This document shows, piece after piece, positions 30,548 through 41,730 of a stretch of DNA of 64,000 bases (positions within the stretch are counted from its first letter, which is position 1; every line of letters begins with the position of its first letter). The stretch is from Diphasiastrum complanatum (lineage: Eukaryota > Streptophyta > Lycopodiopsida > Lycopodiales > Lycopodiaceae), in contig CM055106.1 of the NCBI GenBank assembly GCA_029204225.1, positions 37,858,949 to 37,922,948 on the forward strand. Direction: 5' to 3'. Position numbers and translations under genes: made by a program. The notes under the pieces were generated by a model. The model ran no database searches. It was not told the origin of the DNA and saw only the letters and a program-made list of their open reading frames with translations.

Positions 30548-32902
30548 ATGGCTCAAATTAATTCTGAAGCTTGTAACGGCACGACTACATCGATTTCCGC
30601 TGGAGCTAGCGTTACCAGCATCAATCAATTCGGAGACACGACCTACACGAAGATGTTCGTGGGTGGGTTGGCTTGGGAGACTCAAAAAGACACGATGCGT
30701 CACTATTTTGAACAATTTGGAGAGATCTTGGAGGCTGTTGTGATCACAGATAAAAACACTGGACGCTCAAAAGGCTATGGATTTGTAAGTTATAGTACTA
30801 ATTCGTTAATGTCTTAAAGACTCTTAATATCGCAGTGTGCAAAAATGGAGTTTCATTTAGAAGAAATAGTAAATGATCTAAATTGGCAGGTGACATTCCG
30901 AGACGCTGCATCTGCTAGGAGAGCATGCATAGATGCAGCACCAATCATTGATGGGAGGCGAGCCAACTGCAACTTGGCGGCATTGGGGTTGACCCGCCCA
31001 CGTTCTCCATTTCTTCAAGGTGAGATCTGTCTTTCCCAAAGGACAGACGATTAGCTTCAAGAATTTGTGGTTTTTCCTCAAATCAAACAGCTTAGAAGAA
31101 ATTTCTATCCATCTGTGATCTGGTAAAAAAAATCTACCATCTGACTATGGTCTAGATGCAAATGGGTAGATATGGGTACAATATCTTCTATGTCACTTCT
31201 TGTGGGCAAACCCAATATTACGATAGAGCTAAGTACAATAGAACCATTAACCTTAGACTGATTTTCATGAATGTCTATTTAACTTCAGAGAGATCAAGAG
31301 CTCCGTGATCGATTGTAGTAAACTATCCAAATGATGAGCTTTTGTTATCGACACTCAGGCAACCGTGCAAATAATAGGCCTCAAATCTGCACCCCCTTTG
31401 GAACAACCTTTTGGGCAGCAGCAGCGGCAGGAACTCCTCCACATAATTATTGGGCACCCACTTATGCGCAACCTGGATCTTTTCTCTACCAGCATGGTTA
31501 TCCATATGCTTCGCCTGCAATCTGTCAATATGGGTAAGTAGTCCAATCATGTGCTGGCGTAGCTTCTCTCACGACTAGGCACCCTTTTTGGGGGAGCTCC
31601 TATTCTTTCTTGTTTTAGGGCATTTGATCATCGCGTTGGGAAGAGAAACCGATTTTGTACATTGAATCTGATTTCCAATTATTAGTGCACAACTACATTG
31701 ATGCTATTGTGTGCTGGTTTTCTGATCAGATATCCCTCCGTCTCGGTGGACAACAGTTATCCACAGGTAAGCTGATAGCTGGATGTTTGTCGTCGATATT
31801 GAAGCACAATCTAACATGTAACGAGAGGCTCAAGGTTGACGACAAGTAATCAATATTTTTATTTTTATGATTGAACTTTGAAGGTGTCGTTTATTGGGTG
31901 TTATAGATCTTATCATAATTCGGAGTATTTTTTAAAAAACTCTAGCATTACAAGCCCAGAAAGCGTCATTATCTATAACAGATAAAGGAAGCCTTTACAC
32001 ACAGTGATTCAGATCACATACTGGGAATCTATTTATTGGTAAGTCTGGCTTCAGTGTGCAGCTGGTATATACTATATATTTTCCGTTAATATGACCAAAC
32101 AAGTTCCGGGATTTAATTCCCCACCTTCATATGTGGAAGAAAATGCCGGCCTTGATAGTTAGGATAAAATGCACAGGGGTACCACAAATGCCCAACAAAA
32201 CACACGTATAAATTTATAATACACCATAATAACATTGTTTGATCGTTTAGTGTCATGGATCAGCCTATACGGACGTGATTCACTTCCCTCCTTAGCATTG
32301 AGTATGATCCTCCTGTATTTGCAGCTGGTAGATGACATGAAATCCATTTATGATGTTGAAAATAAGTTTTAAGTTCTGTCTGGTAACAATATAATTTCTG
32401 AGATCGTTGTTCATGCAGTATAATGGTTATAGCGGCCTCACACAACTTTATGGCGGCTCGGGAGTTCTTGCAAACCAGGGAGGAGTTTACCAATATTCAA
32501 GTGCCTACACCCAGCCCGCATTCACATCACCATATTCTGCACCATCAAGCTACGGCATTCACGGACCACAAGTAGTGCATTATGGTCCCCCTGGAGTGGG
32601 CGTAGTCAGTACAGTGCCACAGCAATACACTGGAGTGCCCATGCCCGCCATTGCGACGGCTTCCACGGGTGATGCTTGCTATGACGTTATAATCCTCTCA
32701 TCTACGTATCTAATGATTTCTGATCTTTAACAATTAAATTCATGGCTAATTCCATTGTTGTTTGGCTGTAGGTTTGGTGTCTGCTCAACCACCTGTAACA
32801 ACACTAGGTTTAATGCATGCTACGCACTCCTTCGCAATTTCTGGCCCATCTCCACAGCAGTTTAAATATCCAGTGGGGGCTAATGAGCAAGCAGTAAACT
32901 AA
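30548..32902 (+). CDS. RRM RNA-binding protein (ARP1/RBM24-like), six coding exons
   Basis: Exons by splice signals and frame: 30,548-30,784, 30,890-31,019, 31,359-31,533, 31,730-31,766, 32,419-32,668, 32,772-32,902 (stop TAA). All five introns are GT...AG and the phases agree (0, 1, 2, 0, 1), giving 319 aa. One N-terminal RRM is seen: RNP2 is MFVGGL and RNP1 is KGYGFVTF, split after the Phe by intron 1. Residues beyond about 120 are low-complexity, rich in Tyr, Gly, Pro, Gln and Ala, as in plant ARP1-type and animal RBM24/38-type proteins, which bind mRNA. I chose the ATG at 30,548 for its strong context (A at -3, G at +4); in-frame ATGs at 30,509 (332 aa) and 30,401 also exist. No stops or frameshifts: an intact gene amid transposons. 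Confidence 0.9.
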
Positions 32903-33240
32903 GTCGTCAAGTTCAGCTGCCAACAGCCAAGTGTATATCTTCTGAAATATAAAAGAGAGAATCTTGGACTCAACATGGTAAACTTTTCTTTGTGAGGCAC
33001 ACAAGATGTAGATTGCCACTGAATGCCATGGTGATTCTGAGCATATGTCTACTCACAGCCGGTCGCTACAACTGTTCGGAAAATCTTTGGAAGGTTGGCA
33101 TAGTATTGTAATTAACTCTTGAAATTTCAGAGAACTTCTCAATTTCCATTTAGAGCATGGAGATAATTGGTGATAGCTTAATTTATAAACGGCATAAGGA
33201 GCTACAGTGACACATTTGGAAAACACAAAAAGCATAGAGA
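32903..33240 (+). other. probable 3' UTR of the RRM gene
   Basis: Non-coding sequence after the TAA. No clean AATAAA lies within the first 340 bases; TAATAAAATT occurs at about 33,425, so the transcript may extend that far. Confidence 0.35.
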
Positions 33241-34851
33241 GAGAAAGAGAGATCCTCTGAAAGATCAGATGACTTTATCTGGAAAAACAAAATCATCTGA
33301 AGCTGTAACAGAAAAAGAAGAAAAAAAGCACATTTTTGATGGACTCAATGCATTCAAGAAAAGCATCTTATCCGTATTGGATAAAGTTGGTCATACCATT
33401 CTACTGTGAAAAAATTATTCTCCTTAATAAAATTATGGGTATTTTATGTAATGCTTGCAAGTGTAATGATACCAATACCTTATGTACAAATGATTTTAGT
33501 TGATTTATGTGTTGTTTTTGGTCTAGGCAATGGTGGGGTGGGGTCAAGTCCTGTCACCCACAAAGGCCCTTTTGATGAGGGTGGTAGACGGAGGTGGAAG
33601 CGCCCTTCCTACGGTTTTCCACGTGAGATTAGATTTACAAATTTTTTTAGAATATTTGCACAACCTTCCATGTAGAAGGCTGTGCAAAATGAGATCTCTT
33701 TGGATAAGTGCTACTTCATAATAACTGAAAATCTGTCTCTAGAAGGAACATCCCCTTTATGAAGCTTGAGTGTAAATGATGTCTAAAATACCTTGAAGAC
33801 GTGCAAATAAAAATTTCATTCATCATTCCCTATAGTATTGAATTGGGTGAGTTATTTAATATGAACATCTACAAAAGTGAATTTTTTTGAAGAGGATTTT
33901 TTCATCCAGGAATGAATTTTCATTGTACTTCAAAAAATTTGAGAGAAATTTAGTTGAAACCTTTACTAAAAGGAAGAAGACTACCCATTGTGGTTGAGTT
34001 GCTTTGGTGTAGTATCCATGCTCATATTTTCTCATGTGCTTTCAAAGGGATATTTAGAAGCTCATAGGTTCCAAAACTAGCAAAGACTTTCTTTGTAGTT
34101 TTGTATTGATATGCATATATTGTACATGATGCTATGAGTGATGTTAGTGCAATTACTTTGTTAAAAAAAAACATGTAATAAATATTTTTAAGTGCCAATA
34201 ATGCAAGATAAAAGACAAGCTATCTTTGTTTGTGTTAGTAGAAAAGAAGTTATTGACTGATTATTGGACAACTATAGAACCAACCAGCTACTTCTAAACC
34301 CAAAAAGAAAAACCAAACTGAGGCTATTTCAAGTTCTAATAGAACATGGACCCTTGTTGATAAGCTTAAGTTAACTACATTCACAATATGGTGGATCTAC
34401 ATGGATGATTATCCAACAGTAACAAGTGACATTAAATGCATACTTACGAATAGATGTTGACAACATTTTTGGCTTAGAGTATAATAGCCATGAGTGTCAC
34501 ATATGTAGATTTGCCAGCAAAGATCCTTTTGTTTCTATCCAACCAAATCATTTCGATAGTTACTATCCTCCATAAATGCTAAAACAAAATAATCTTAGCT
34601 AAACAATACATGAACCCACCAATGAGGACAATTTTGGAAGTGATTCTATAGGGTTTGATGGTGCTAGCTATGGCAGAAGGAATAATTGAAAAGGAAGTTT
34701 GGGTATTCTCATTTCATCTTTCATGGCAAGGGCAACTAATTCTGTAATTGAAAAAAGTCAACTTGTTTTAAGAGATATTGAACGAGTGAGGAGTCTTTAA
34801 CCAGTGTATTTAAACCTTCCAAAAAAAAAATTGTATGTGGTAGCTCTATCA
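33241..34851. other. gene-free stretch
   Basis: No gene or element can be recognised. A G/C-rich island (about 33,525-33,630) gives two overlapping open frames on the plus strand (33,406-33,675 and 33,530-33,721), neither with a family signature. Confidence 0.45.
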
Positions 34852-35536
34852 TTAAGCTACAAGATACCCTCTTAGTATGGTGAGATCCATGCCTTGGATC
34901 TTCCCAAGAACCAATCTTCCATTGCTCTTTCCTTCATAAGACTCCCTCTTAATGATTGCATCATAAGAAGTAGAAACCTCAAAAACATTAGAAGCCATAT
35001 AAAAAATGATTAGTACCTTCAACATAAGGATGATTGAAGTACTCTTTTGTTTCAAACAAGAACTTCTACTCAATGATTTAGGTAATGACTCATATGATAA
35101 TGATGCTTCCCCCCTATCATTCACAATGACATCATTCAAAGTACATCCTACTTTGAGCTCTTCACATACTTCTCTTCTTCTTGACTTGTGACTATCTCCC
35201 TCACCAAGTCTCTTGATAGAACCATTTGATCTACTCTCTTTAGGAAGACATGTGACTCCATTTGCTGGAAAAATGACTTTCTTGGAATCATAAACAAAGT
35301 AACGTAGAAGAACTACCTCCTTCATGCATGCACCTAGCAACATCTTTTTCCATACAATCAAAGAAATCATTAACAACAACCTTTTCCAAGGAAGAACCTT
35401 CACCTCCATTGATGAAGTTAGCTCTTTCCTTACCTTTTGCATGCTTGCACTTGCCATGAAGAACCATTGAAACACCATCATTATCCTCAAGACTAGCCAA
35501 GTTAGCACAAAGATGAACATCTCCGAGAAGCATATT
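34852..35536 (-). pseudogene. non-retroviral segment in C5 in place of integrase core
   Basis: Up to KKLPYARSSSRS (about 35,537) the frame follows C4 (SHRLPYTRSISRS). From there it should enter the integrase core but instead reads NMLLGDVHLCANLASLEDND and continues open for 83 residues, with an overlapping 289-residue frame (34,852-35,721). No catalytic Asp/Glu boxes and no RT follow. I do not recognise the product. It is a candidate captured or fused sequence. Confidence 0.5.
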
Positions 35537-35985
35537 AGATCTTGAGCTAGATCTAGCATAAGGAAGCTTTTTAGACTTTGCATAAGATCCACCAATCTTA
35601 TTGATGCTAAAAGGTAACTTTGGAAAGCTGAGACCAATCTCCTTTTCCATTCCATCCTTTTTGTTAGCCATAACAAAACCATCAAGCTTGACAAGTCTAC
35701 CTTGTCTATTGCCCCTAGCAATCAAGATTTCTTCCTTTGTAATGAAACAAGCATCACCACCATACTTTACCATGTATCCTTTCTCTATCATTTGACCAAC
35801 ACTTGGCAAATTCTTTGAAGTGAAGCGATGTAAAGAACACCATCAAGTCTTGCTTTCCTATTAGTAGAGAGACAAATGAATTGAACTAATACCTTCAATC
35901 ACACACTCACCACCATTGTCCATGTGAATTGCTTTCTTGGCTCCATCATAAGTGACCAAAGAAGTAAAGAACTCCTTGTGACTAG
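35537..35985 (-). pseudogene. C5 protease-distal and pre-integrase remnant
   Basis: The frame has VGQMIEKGYMVKYGGDACFI...GRLVKLDGFVMANK, the segment that in C4 lies between protease and the zinc domain (VSQMLSKGLKVEFDGDACLI). The following HHCC zinc domain is shortened and has lost its Cys and His residues (GGSYAKSKKLPYARS). The DSG protease box itself is not open here, so the enzyme is dead. Confidence 0.7.
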
Positions 35986-36924
35986 TCATGTGTGAACTAG
36001 CTCCACTATCAATCCACCATGATCTTTGTCACCTTCACTTGATATTGGACTTAAAGAGCTCATCAAAAGAGAATCACCACCACCTAGATCCTCATCACTA
36101 GTAGTAAAGTTGATTCGCTTGCTACCTTCATCTCTTTGCTTCTTCAAACATTCATTAGCAAAATGCCCTTTGATTCCACAGTAGAAGCATTTCAACTTAG
36201 ACTTATCTTTTTTTTTTTTGCCAAAAGAGGAAGTCTCACCTTGATCTTGCCCTTTAGACCACTTGCCTTTGCCTTTGCCCTTGAACTTGTCTTTGATGAA
36301 CATAGCCTCCTCTTCATAATGAGATGTCGATGTAGATCCACCTCCTCTTGATTGAATCCTATACTCCTCATTCATCAAGATCTCTTGCAAATCTACAATA
36401 CTTGGCAAAGTATTTTGAATAGAAAAACTTTGAACAAGATTAGCATGATCATCCAACAAGCCATTAAGTATAACTTGAACAAGTTCTACCTCCTTAATGC
36501 TTTCATCAATACATGCTAACTCATCATTGAATGCTTTAACCCTCAAAACAAAAGCATGAGTACTCTCTTACTTCTTTTGAAAACTTTGAAAGATTTGCCT
36601 CCTAAGAGTAAGCACTCTTGATGTAGACTTGGATTCATAAAGCTTCTTCAAAGCTTCCCAAGCCTCCAAAGATGATGTGCTCTTACCATCTTCCTTGAGA
36701 AGCTCATTGGTAACATTAATCTTTATCATGTATAGAGCCCTTTTGGCCCTCTTGTCATACCTCATTTGATCTTGTTGAGTTGTTGGTCTCTCCTCCAAAC
36801 CTACAACAATATCCAAAACATCATTCATCTCAAGAAGTGATTCCATCCTCACTTTCCACAATGAATAGTTATTTAAGGTAAGCCTATCATTGCCTTCCAA
36901 CATGAATCCACCAATTGTAGCCAT
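35986..36924 (-). pseudogene. C5 Copia gag
   Basis: Two frames (36,568-36,924 and 35,986-36,546) give one gag with a stop after FQSFQKK. It starts MATIGGFMLEGNDRLTLNNY and carries the UBN2-type gag pattern (SLEAWEALKKLYESKSTSR, ILNGLLDDHANLVQSF) and a zinc knuckle CFYCGIKGHFANEC. It is close to C4 gag, so C5 belongs to the same family. The stop and later rearrangement make it a relic. Confidence 0.85.
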
Positions 36925-37223
36925 GTTGCAATGACCTGACCTTCTTCTTTCAACCTATTCCAATGCACAAAGCACTCTCTTGAATGTCAACAAATGAACT
37001 CAAGAAGAAATCACAAAGATATGGAACCTCTCAAATCTCTTCTAGCACTTCTAGCTAGAAAATCGACACATAGAATAGTGAAATCTTGATCAACCTATGA
37101 TCTATCCTCAATCTAATGATTCTTGCCACTTCTAAGATTGAAACACACTCAAATGAAGCTCAGTAACCTCACAAACTAGAGATCCAATCAAAATTAGGGT
37201 TGGGAACTCAAGTCTAATAAGGA

Positions 37224-39430
37224 CTTTTCTTCTGTTGAACAATCCAGGGGCCAAACAGCCAAAATGTTGTATTGTGCGATGTTGCATTGCACAGATGGCA
37301 GAATCTATGTGTCAGTCTCAGATTTTGCTTTGGTACTGGACACTCATTCGCTGTATGGTTTTGCGTACACATTAAACACCATACATTCTCCCGTCGAGGA
37401 TACTGCAGCTGGTTTGGTTCCGGTTGATGTGGCATTACTACTATAGCTCCTTGTAAGGCTTTTAGTTTCTGGTCAAACTGCGTCATAAGTTGCTCCATCT
37501 GTTGTTTGTGTAACTTTGTCATTTGCTCCAACAGCAGTTCTGTGGATAGAGCGGATGCGTTTGATGATGATGATGCGATCGAGGGAGTAGGAGTGTGGGT
37601 GGATGGATATTCGTCGTCAGATCCCTCATCCTCTTCCCTTTTGGCATCTTCCATAGCTCGTTAGGGCCCTTTTTGGACTCAAAAAGGGCCTCTTCACTAA
37701 TTATAATTAGTGTTAATACAACATGTGTACCAATAAGAGAGTGACAACTGAGATGGAATGGTCCATATGACATGGCACATCCAATGGTGTAAATTAGATC
37801 TCCAATCCTAACCCACCCACTAACTCTCTTCTAGCTCTACTTCCTCAACCCATAATAATGATGACAGGACATGGCTCAAGTTCAAATTTAAATGAAGATA
37901 TAGCTATTTTTTCACGGCCTTCAAAAGTTGTTTTTAATAACACAGAATGTCAAAAAAGGAGGCCCAATATTTCATTGGGCCCCCATATTGAAAAAAATTC
38001 AAAAAAAAAGTTTGGGGGGGGGGGGGGGGGGGGGGAAGATTGAGGTACAATCCCCCCCCCCTTGTGTACCCTCTCCCAGCCCCCTCTGCCCGCTGGCTGC
38101 GCTGTCCAGTGGGCCCCCCACCTTCCTCCCTCCGGGCCGTTGGCATGAGTGAGGGCACAAGACCCGGAGGGATCCACGCGCCCCCCCCCCCCACATCTTC
38201 TTGCACGGCCATCGAGGAGGGGAGGGGGAGACGTCGTGCCACCAGCCCACGCGCGCCCACTTCGAGGCACAAGCTCCCCTGGGCGCGCGTGGGCTAGTGG
38301 CATGACGTCTCCCCCTCCCCTCCTCGATGGTCGTGCAAGAAGATGTGGGGGGGACGCGTGGATCCCTCCGGGTCTTGCGCCCTCACTCATGCCAGCGGCC
38401 CGGAGGGAGGAAGGTGGGGGGCCCGCTGGACAGCGCAGCCAGCGGGCAGAGGGGGCTGGGAGAGGGTACACAAGGGGGGGGGGGATTGTACCTCAATCCC
38501 CCCCACCCCCCAACTTTTTTTTTGAATTTTTTTTCAATATGGGGGCCCAATGAAATATTGGGCCCTCTTTTTTGACATTCTGAGTTATTAAAAATGACTT
38601 TTGAAGGCTGTGAAAATTGAAAGTCATATTGGATTCAAAATTTTAGATAACATTAAAATCATTTGTCCTTGTTATACTACACTAGGCCCTAAGTGAAGCC
38701 TATTGAAATGTGAACCCATGATAAACCCATGGTGAACTGCCACATAGGACAATTAGTGGGTTAATCAATCGTAATTAGCAAACACGTTTAGGCAAGGAAA
38801 AGGCCCTTTTTGAGTCCAAAAAGGGCCCTAATGTCTTGTAGAGTAGCGTACTGCTCCCGTCATTTTAGTTCTCTTCTGATGCTTCGTGTTAGTCCGGCTA
38901 GGAACCACATGATCACCGCATGATCAGGAGTTATGGCTGCACTGCACTAGATCGTAAGTGTTTGACCCGCTCAATATAGTCCCTGACCCTTTCTCGTTTT
39001 CCCATCTTGACTTTGCTTAGCAGGAGAAACGGGTCTTCCAGGAACTTTCTTGGTTTAAAGCGCGTAATGAGTGCCACTTTAACTGCTTCCCAAGTGGATT
39101 TTTCTTCCTCTGACAGGTTGAAAAACCAATCTTGAGCCACTACCAATAGGGACATAGGGAATAGCAGGTCCATTCGTCGTAGATTTCACAAGCTTGCTCG
39201 TAGATTTGAAGGAATCGAATGGGATCTGATGATCTGTCGTAATTTGGTATTTCCATCCGTGGTGCTCTTCGGACTGCTTGCAAGGGAGCGACAAGTACGG
39301 GTTGGCTCATTGGATCCATTGGTGCTAGTTCCAGTTCTGCCTCTTGTTGCATAGCTGCTAATCTGGGAACGTGTGGTGCTTGATTTGCTATCCTTCATGC
39401 TATTGATCGTCCCCATCTCAGATTCATCCG
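37224..39430 (-). pseudogene. G2 Gypsy gag, split by a foldback element
   Basis: Two parts, 38,831-39,430 and 37,224-37,661, belong to one gag: PMDPMSQPVLVAPLQ, PRMEIPNYDRSSDPI, QDWFFNLSEEEKSTWEAVK, ITRFKPRKFLEDPFLLLSK, then SSSSNASALSTELLLEQMTK and the knuckle CLMCTQNHTANEC. The insert at 37,662-38,830 separates them. The N-terminal part has frameshifts around 39,140-39,180. It ends at 37,224, where C5-side sequence begins, at the same gag position at which G1 meets its own Copia fragment. Confidence 0.82.
37662..38830. mobile_element. 1.17-kb foldback element with 30-bp terminal inverted repeats
   Basis: Both ends read TAGGGCCCTTTTTGGACTC followed by AAAAAGGGCCT, in inverted orientation. 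Inside, a long inverted repeat (about 37,904-38,258 against 38,280-38,620) is mostly GC-rich and includes an uninterrupted run of about 24 G. It interrupts G2 gag: G1 reads continuously across this point. Flanks AGCTCGTT and ATGTCTTG may be a decayed 8-bp target duplication; with the TAGGG ends this suggests a non-autonomous hAT-like element, but a Mutator-like foldback is possible. No transposase inside. Confidence 0.85.
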
Positions 39431-40320
39431 ATGGTGGGTTCTAAGTGATTGGATCTTGCTTATACAATAGGATGTAGTCTGGATCTCAAGGATCTGATCG
39501 ATCTGATTGACCGAAAGTGAATTTTAGGCCTTTTGCAATGGTTTTTCCTTGATAACTTTTTACTCCTTGCACTGATTGACCTGAGATTTTGACAGTAGCT
39601 AGATTTCATGCAGATCTTTCCACTGATCTGGTCTGCGAGAGTTCTTTTGTGCAAGGGTTGCCTGTGCGAGGGTTCTTTAGCTGTTTTTGCATATTAAAAA
39701 CATGATATCTCTTAGATCTTTGGGAAGTAACTCGCAAGGCTCACAGTAGCTGGATCTGGGTTAGATCTCACTGTAGAATTTTTTGCGAGGGTCAACTCTC
39801 GCAAGAAGTGAAAATTTCACTATCTGCGAGGGTTCAAAACCACTTTTTTGGCTTGATCTTCACCAATTCTCTGTACTAACTCTCGTAGGCTTCATCACTG
39901 ATGGAAATTATCATTCTGAATCGATTGAGGGGGTCTGCGAGAGTTCTTACTGGAAGGATTTGCTGGATCTTCACTTTTAGTGATTTTTTCGCACTTAAAG
40001 CCAATTTTCTGCTCACTGAAATCAAACCAACTCTCGCAAGCTTCTCTGTGTCCTCACTGAGATGGAACTTCAGAATCCTCTGTGAGAGTTCTTGCCCACT
40101 GGAACTGAAAATTTTGTTGTTTGTGAGGGTTCACTGGTACTTTCCCGTCTTTTTTCACTGGGAACTCTCGCACAGGCACTTAGACATGAAACTAACTCTC
40201 GCAAGCTTCTCTGTGTCCTGGTCTCACTGAGATGGAACTTCAGAGGGCTCTGCGAGAGTTCTTATGAAGATTTGAATTTTTTTGCATTTTCAAGGGTTTG
40301 TTGAATTTTTTATGATTTTT
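39431..40320 (-). other. proximal part of the G2 leader
   Basis: Colinear with the G1 leader (14,300-15,230) and filled with the same GCGAGAGTTC/AACTCTCGC motifs. It stops abruptly at TATGATTTTTC (40,320). The missing distal part of the leader is found at 51,953-52,337 on the other strand. Confidence 0.8.
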
Positions 40321-40937
40321 CAACTATATTTGAGATGAATCTCAAATATTCCACAAGACAAGTTATCTAGATCAGACACAAAAAGTGGTTTGAGACACTT
40401 TGGCTGGTTGGCAACCTACTTTTGGCACGTGTGAAATGCTTCAAAAGAAAACACTATTGACACTCAGAAGGCTCAAAGGGTGTTCAAATACTTACTCAGT
40501 CTTGATCTACAGTTTCTTGTGTTGGATGCTCAAAACAATGGATTCAAAACAAAGTATAATTGAATCAAATCAAAATGCTGTCACTCGGATTTTGAACCTA
40601 TCTATCCTCTTTAAGAGCTTATAACCCTTGCTAGACACATCAGATTGATTTGGTTTTAATTTCTATAAAAAGTACAGATCAAATGCTTTTCATCAAGCTA
40701 TAACATTGCTGTCTTTGGATCTATAAGTAAGGAGAGGGACTACAAATCTCTGATTTTCACACGTGCGGAATTCCAGAATTTCGTACTACCTCAATTCAGG
40801 TCTAAAAATTCAGTTCAAGTCCGATTTGAAATACACTTCAGAGAAAGGTTAGAAAAAGTGCAAAACTATTTTTTCTGCTTGATTTAGCTCTCAGTTTCTT
40901 GTACAATCAGAGTTGTTAGCATGCAAAGCTTAATGAG
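40321..40937 (-). other. Copia C3 5' leader
   Basis: Non-coding sequence following the C3 primer site on the minus strand. It ends at 40,321 inside what should be the C3 internal region; the C3 gag start is at 52,462 on the opposite strand. No frame of note. Confidence 0.7.
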
Positions 40938-40949
40938 GCTCTGATACCA
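40938..40949 (-). promoter_or_regulatory. tRNA-Met(i) primer binding site of C3
   Basis: The minus strand reads TGGTATCAGAGC directly after the LTR end TTTTGTCA, complementary to the initiator tRNA 3' end. Confidence 0.9.
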
Positions 40950-41730
40950 TGACAAAATTTCCAGAATTCACATGTGTGGCGAATGTCCACAAGAGTGATT
41001 GATCTTGATTAAGCTTTGTGATTGGCACTATAACCTGATTCTAGATTGACCAACAAGATCTAGTTCAGAAGAAATGGCTAATTCACAATCTAGCATGCTA
41101 ATCCAGAATATAATAGCAATGAATCAAAGAATGAATAAAAGTACAAGATTTCAGTGTATGAGCATTAGCCTCAACACGAGTTAGAGCGAGAAAGCTAGAG
41201 AGATAACAAGCAATATTAGTTTAGATCCAAAATGGCATGAGATAGCTACAAAACTTTGGTTCTTCATCATTGATTGTGTGGAGAGCTACACATATTTATG
41301 GAGTTTGAGGTAGCTTGAGGTAGAACCACAATCATCCATTCCAAAATGACATCTAGAGTCTATGTGACATTTGTCACTTGTCATGCATGAAATTCTACCA
41401 ACGTTTTACAAGTGTACTAGTTCTAACTAGAAATGTCCAAATCATCATGCGTGTGTCCATTACACTTTGTGCATGCCTTGCATGTCACTATGGATCACTT
41501 ACAATTAATGCATGTGAATTGCCACGAGTTTCTACAAGCATAATCATGCTAATTCCATGTCTACAAGCTATATGCAAGTTGCATTTATCAAACTAGATAA
41601 TACATAACCATGTAGCTCGAGTTCTATGTAGGCCAAACTTGGCATTTTGCATTAATGAGCTACATACTTGCATGGTACAACATTTGTAGCAAGCCAAGAA
41701 ATCAATATGGATTGTTTTTTAATTTTAAGA
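40950..41730 (-). mobile_element. 5' LTR of Copia C3 (781 bp)
   Basis: It is the partner of the LTR at 56,346-57,128. On the minus strand it starts TCTTAAAATT (TGTTAAAATTG in the partner) and ends TTTTGTCA. The outer flank 41,731-41,735 gives TTGCC on the minus strand; the other LTR is followed by CTACC. Each differs by one base from the CTGCC present in the uninterrupted Gypsy copy G3, so these are the two decayed halves of a 5-bp target duplication. Confidence 0.88.

Larger units (their letters stand above)
34852..37213 (-). mobile_element. Copia fragment C5 (C4 family), both ends missing
   Basis: On the minus strand a leader (37,200-36,925) homologous to 58,910-59,190 is followed by gag, a protease/pre-integrase part and then unrelated coding-like sequence. 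No LTR or primer site is attached. The right end is joined to Gypsy G2 gag at 37,223/37,224 through 22 unassigned bases. Confidence 0.8.

Noticed and set aside
37934-38575. Several Pro/Gly/Arg-rich frames of 80-173 codons
   Set aside because: They lie on both arms of a GC-rich inverted repeat and mirror one another; no family motif and no support as genes.
41378-41596. 72-codon frame, also seen at 56,480-56,698 on the other strand
   Set aside because: The two are the antisense readings of the two C3 LTRs; conservation reflects LTR identity, not a gene.
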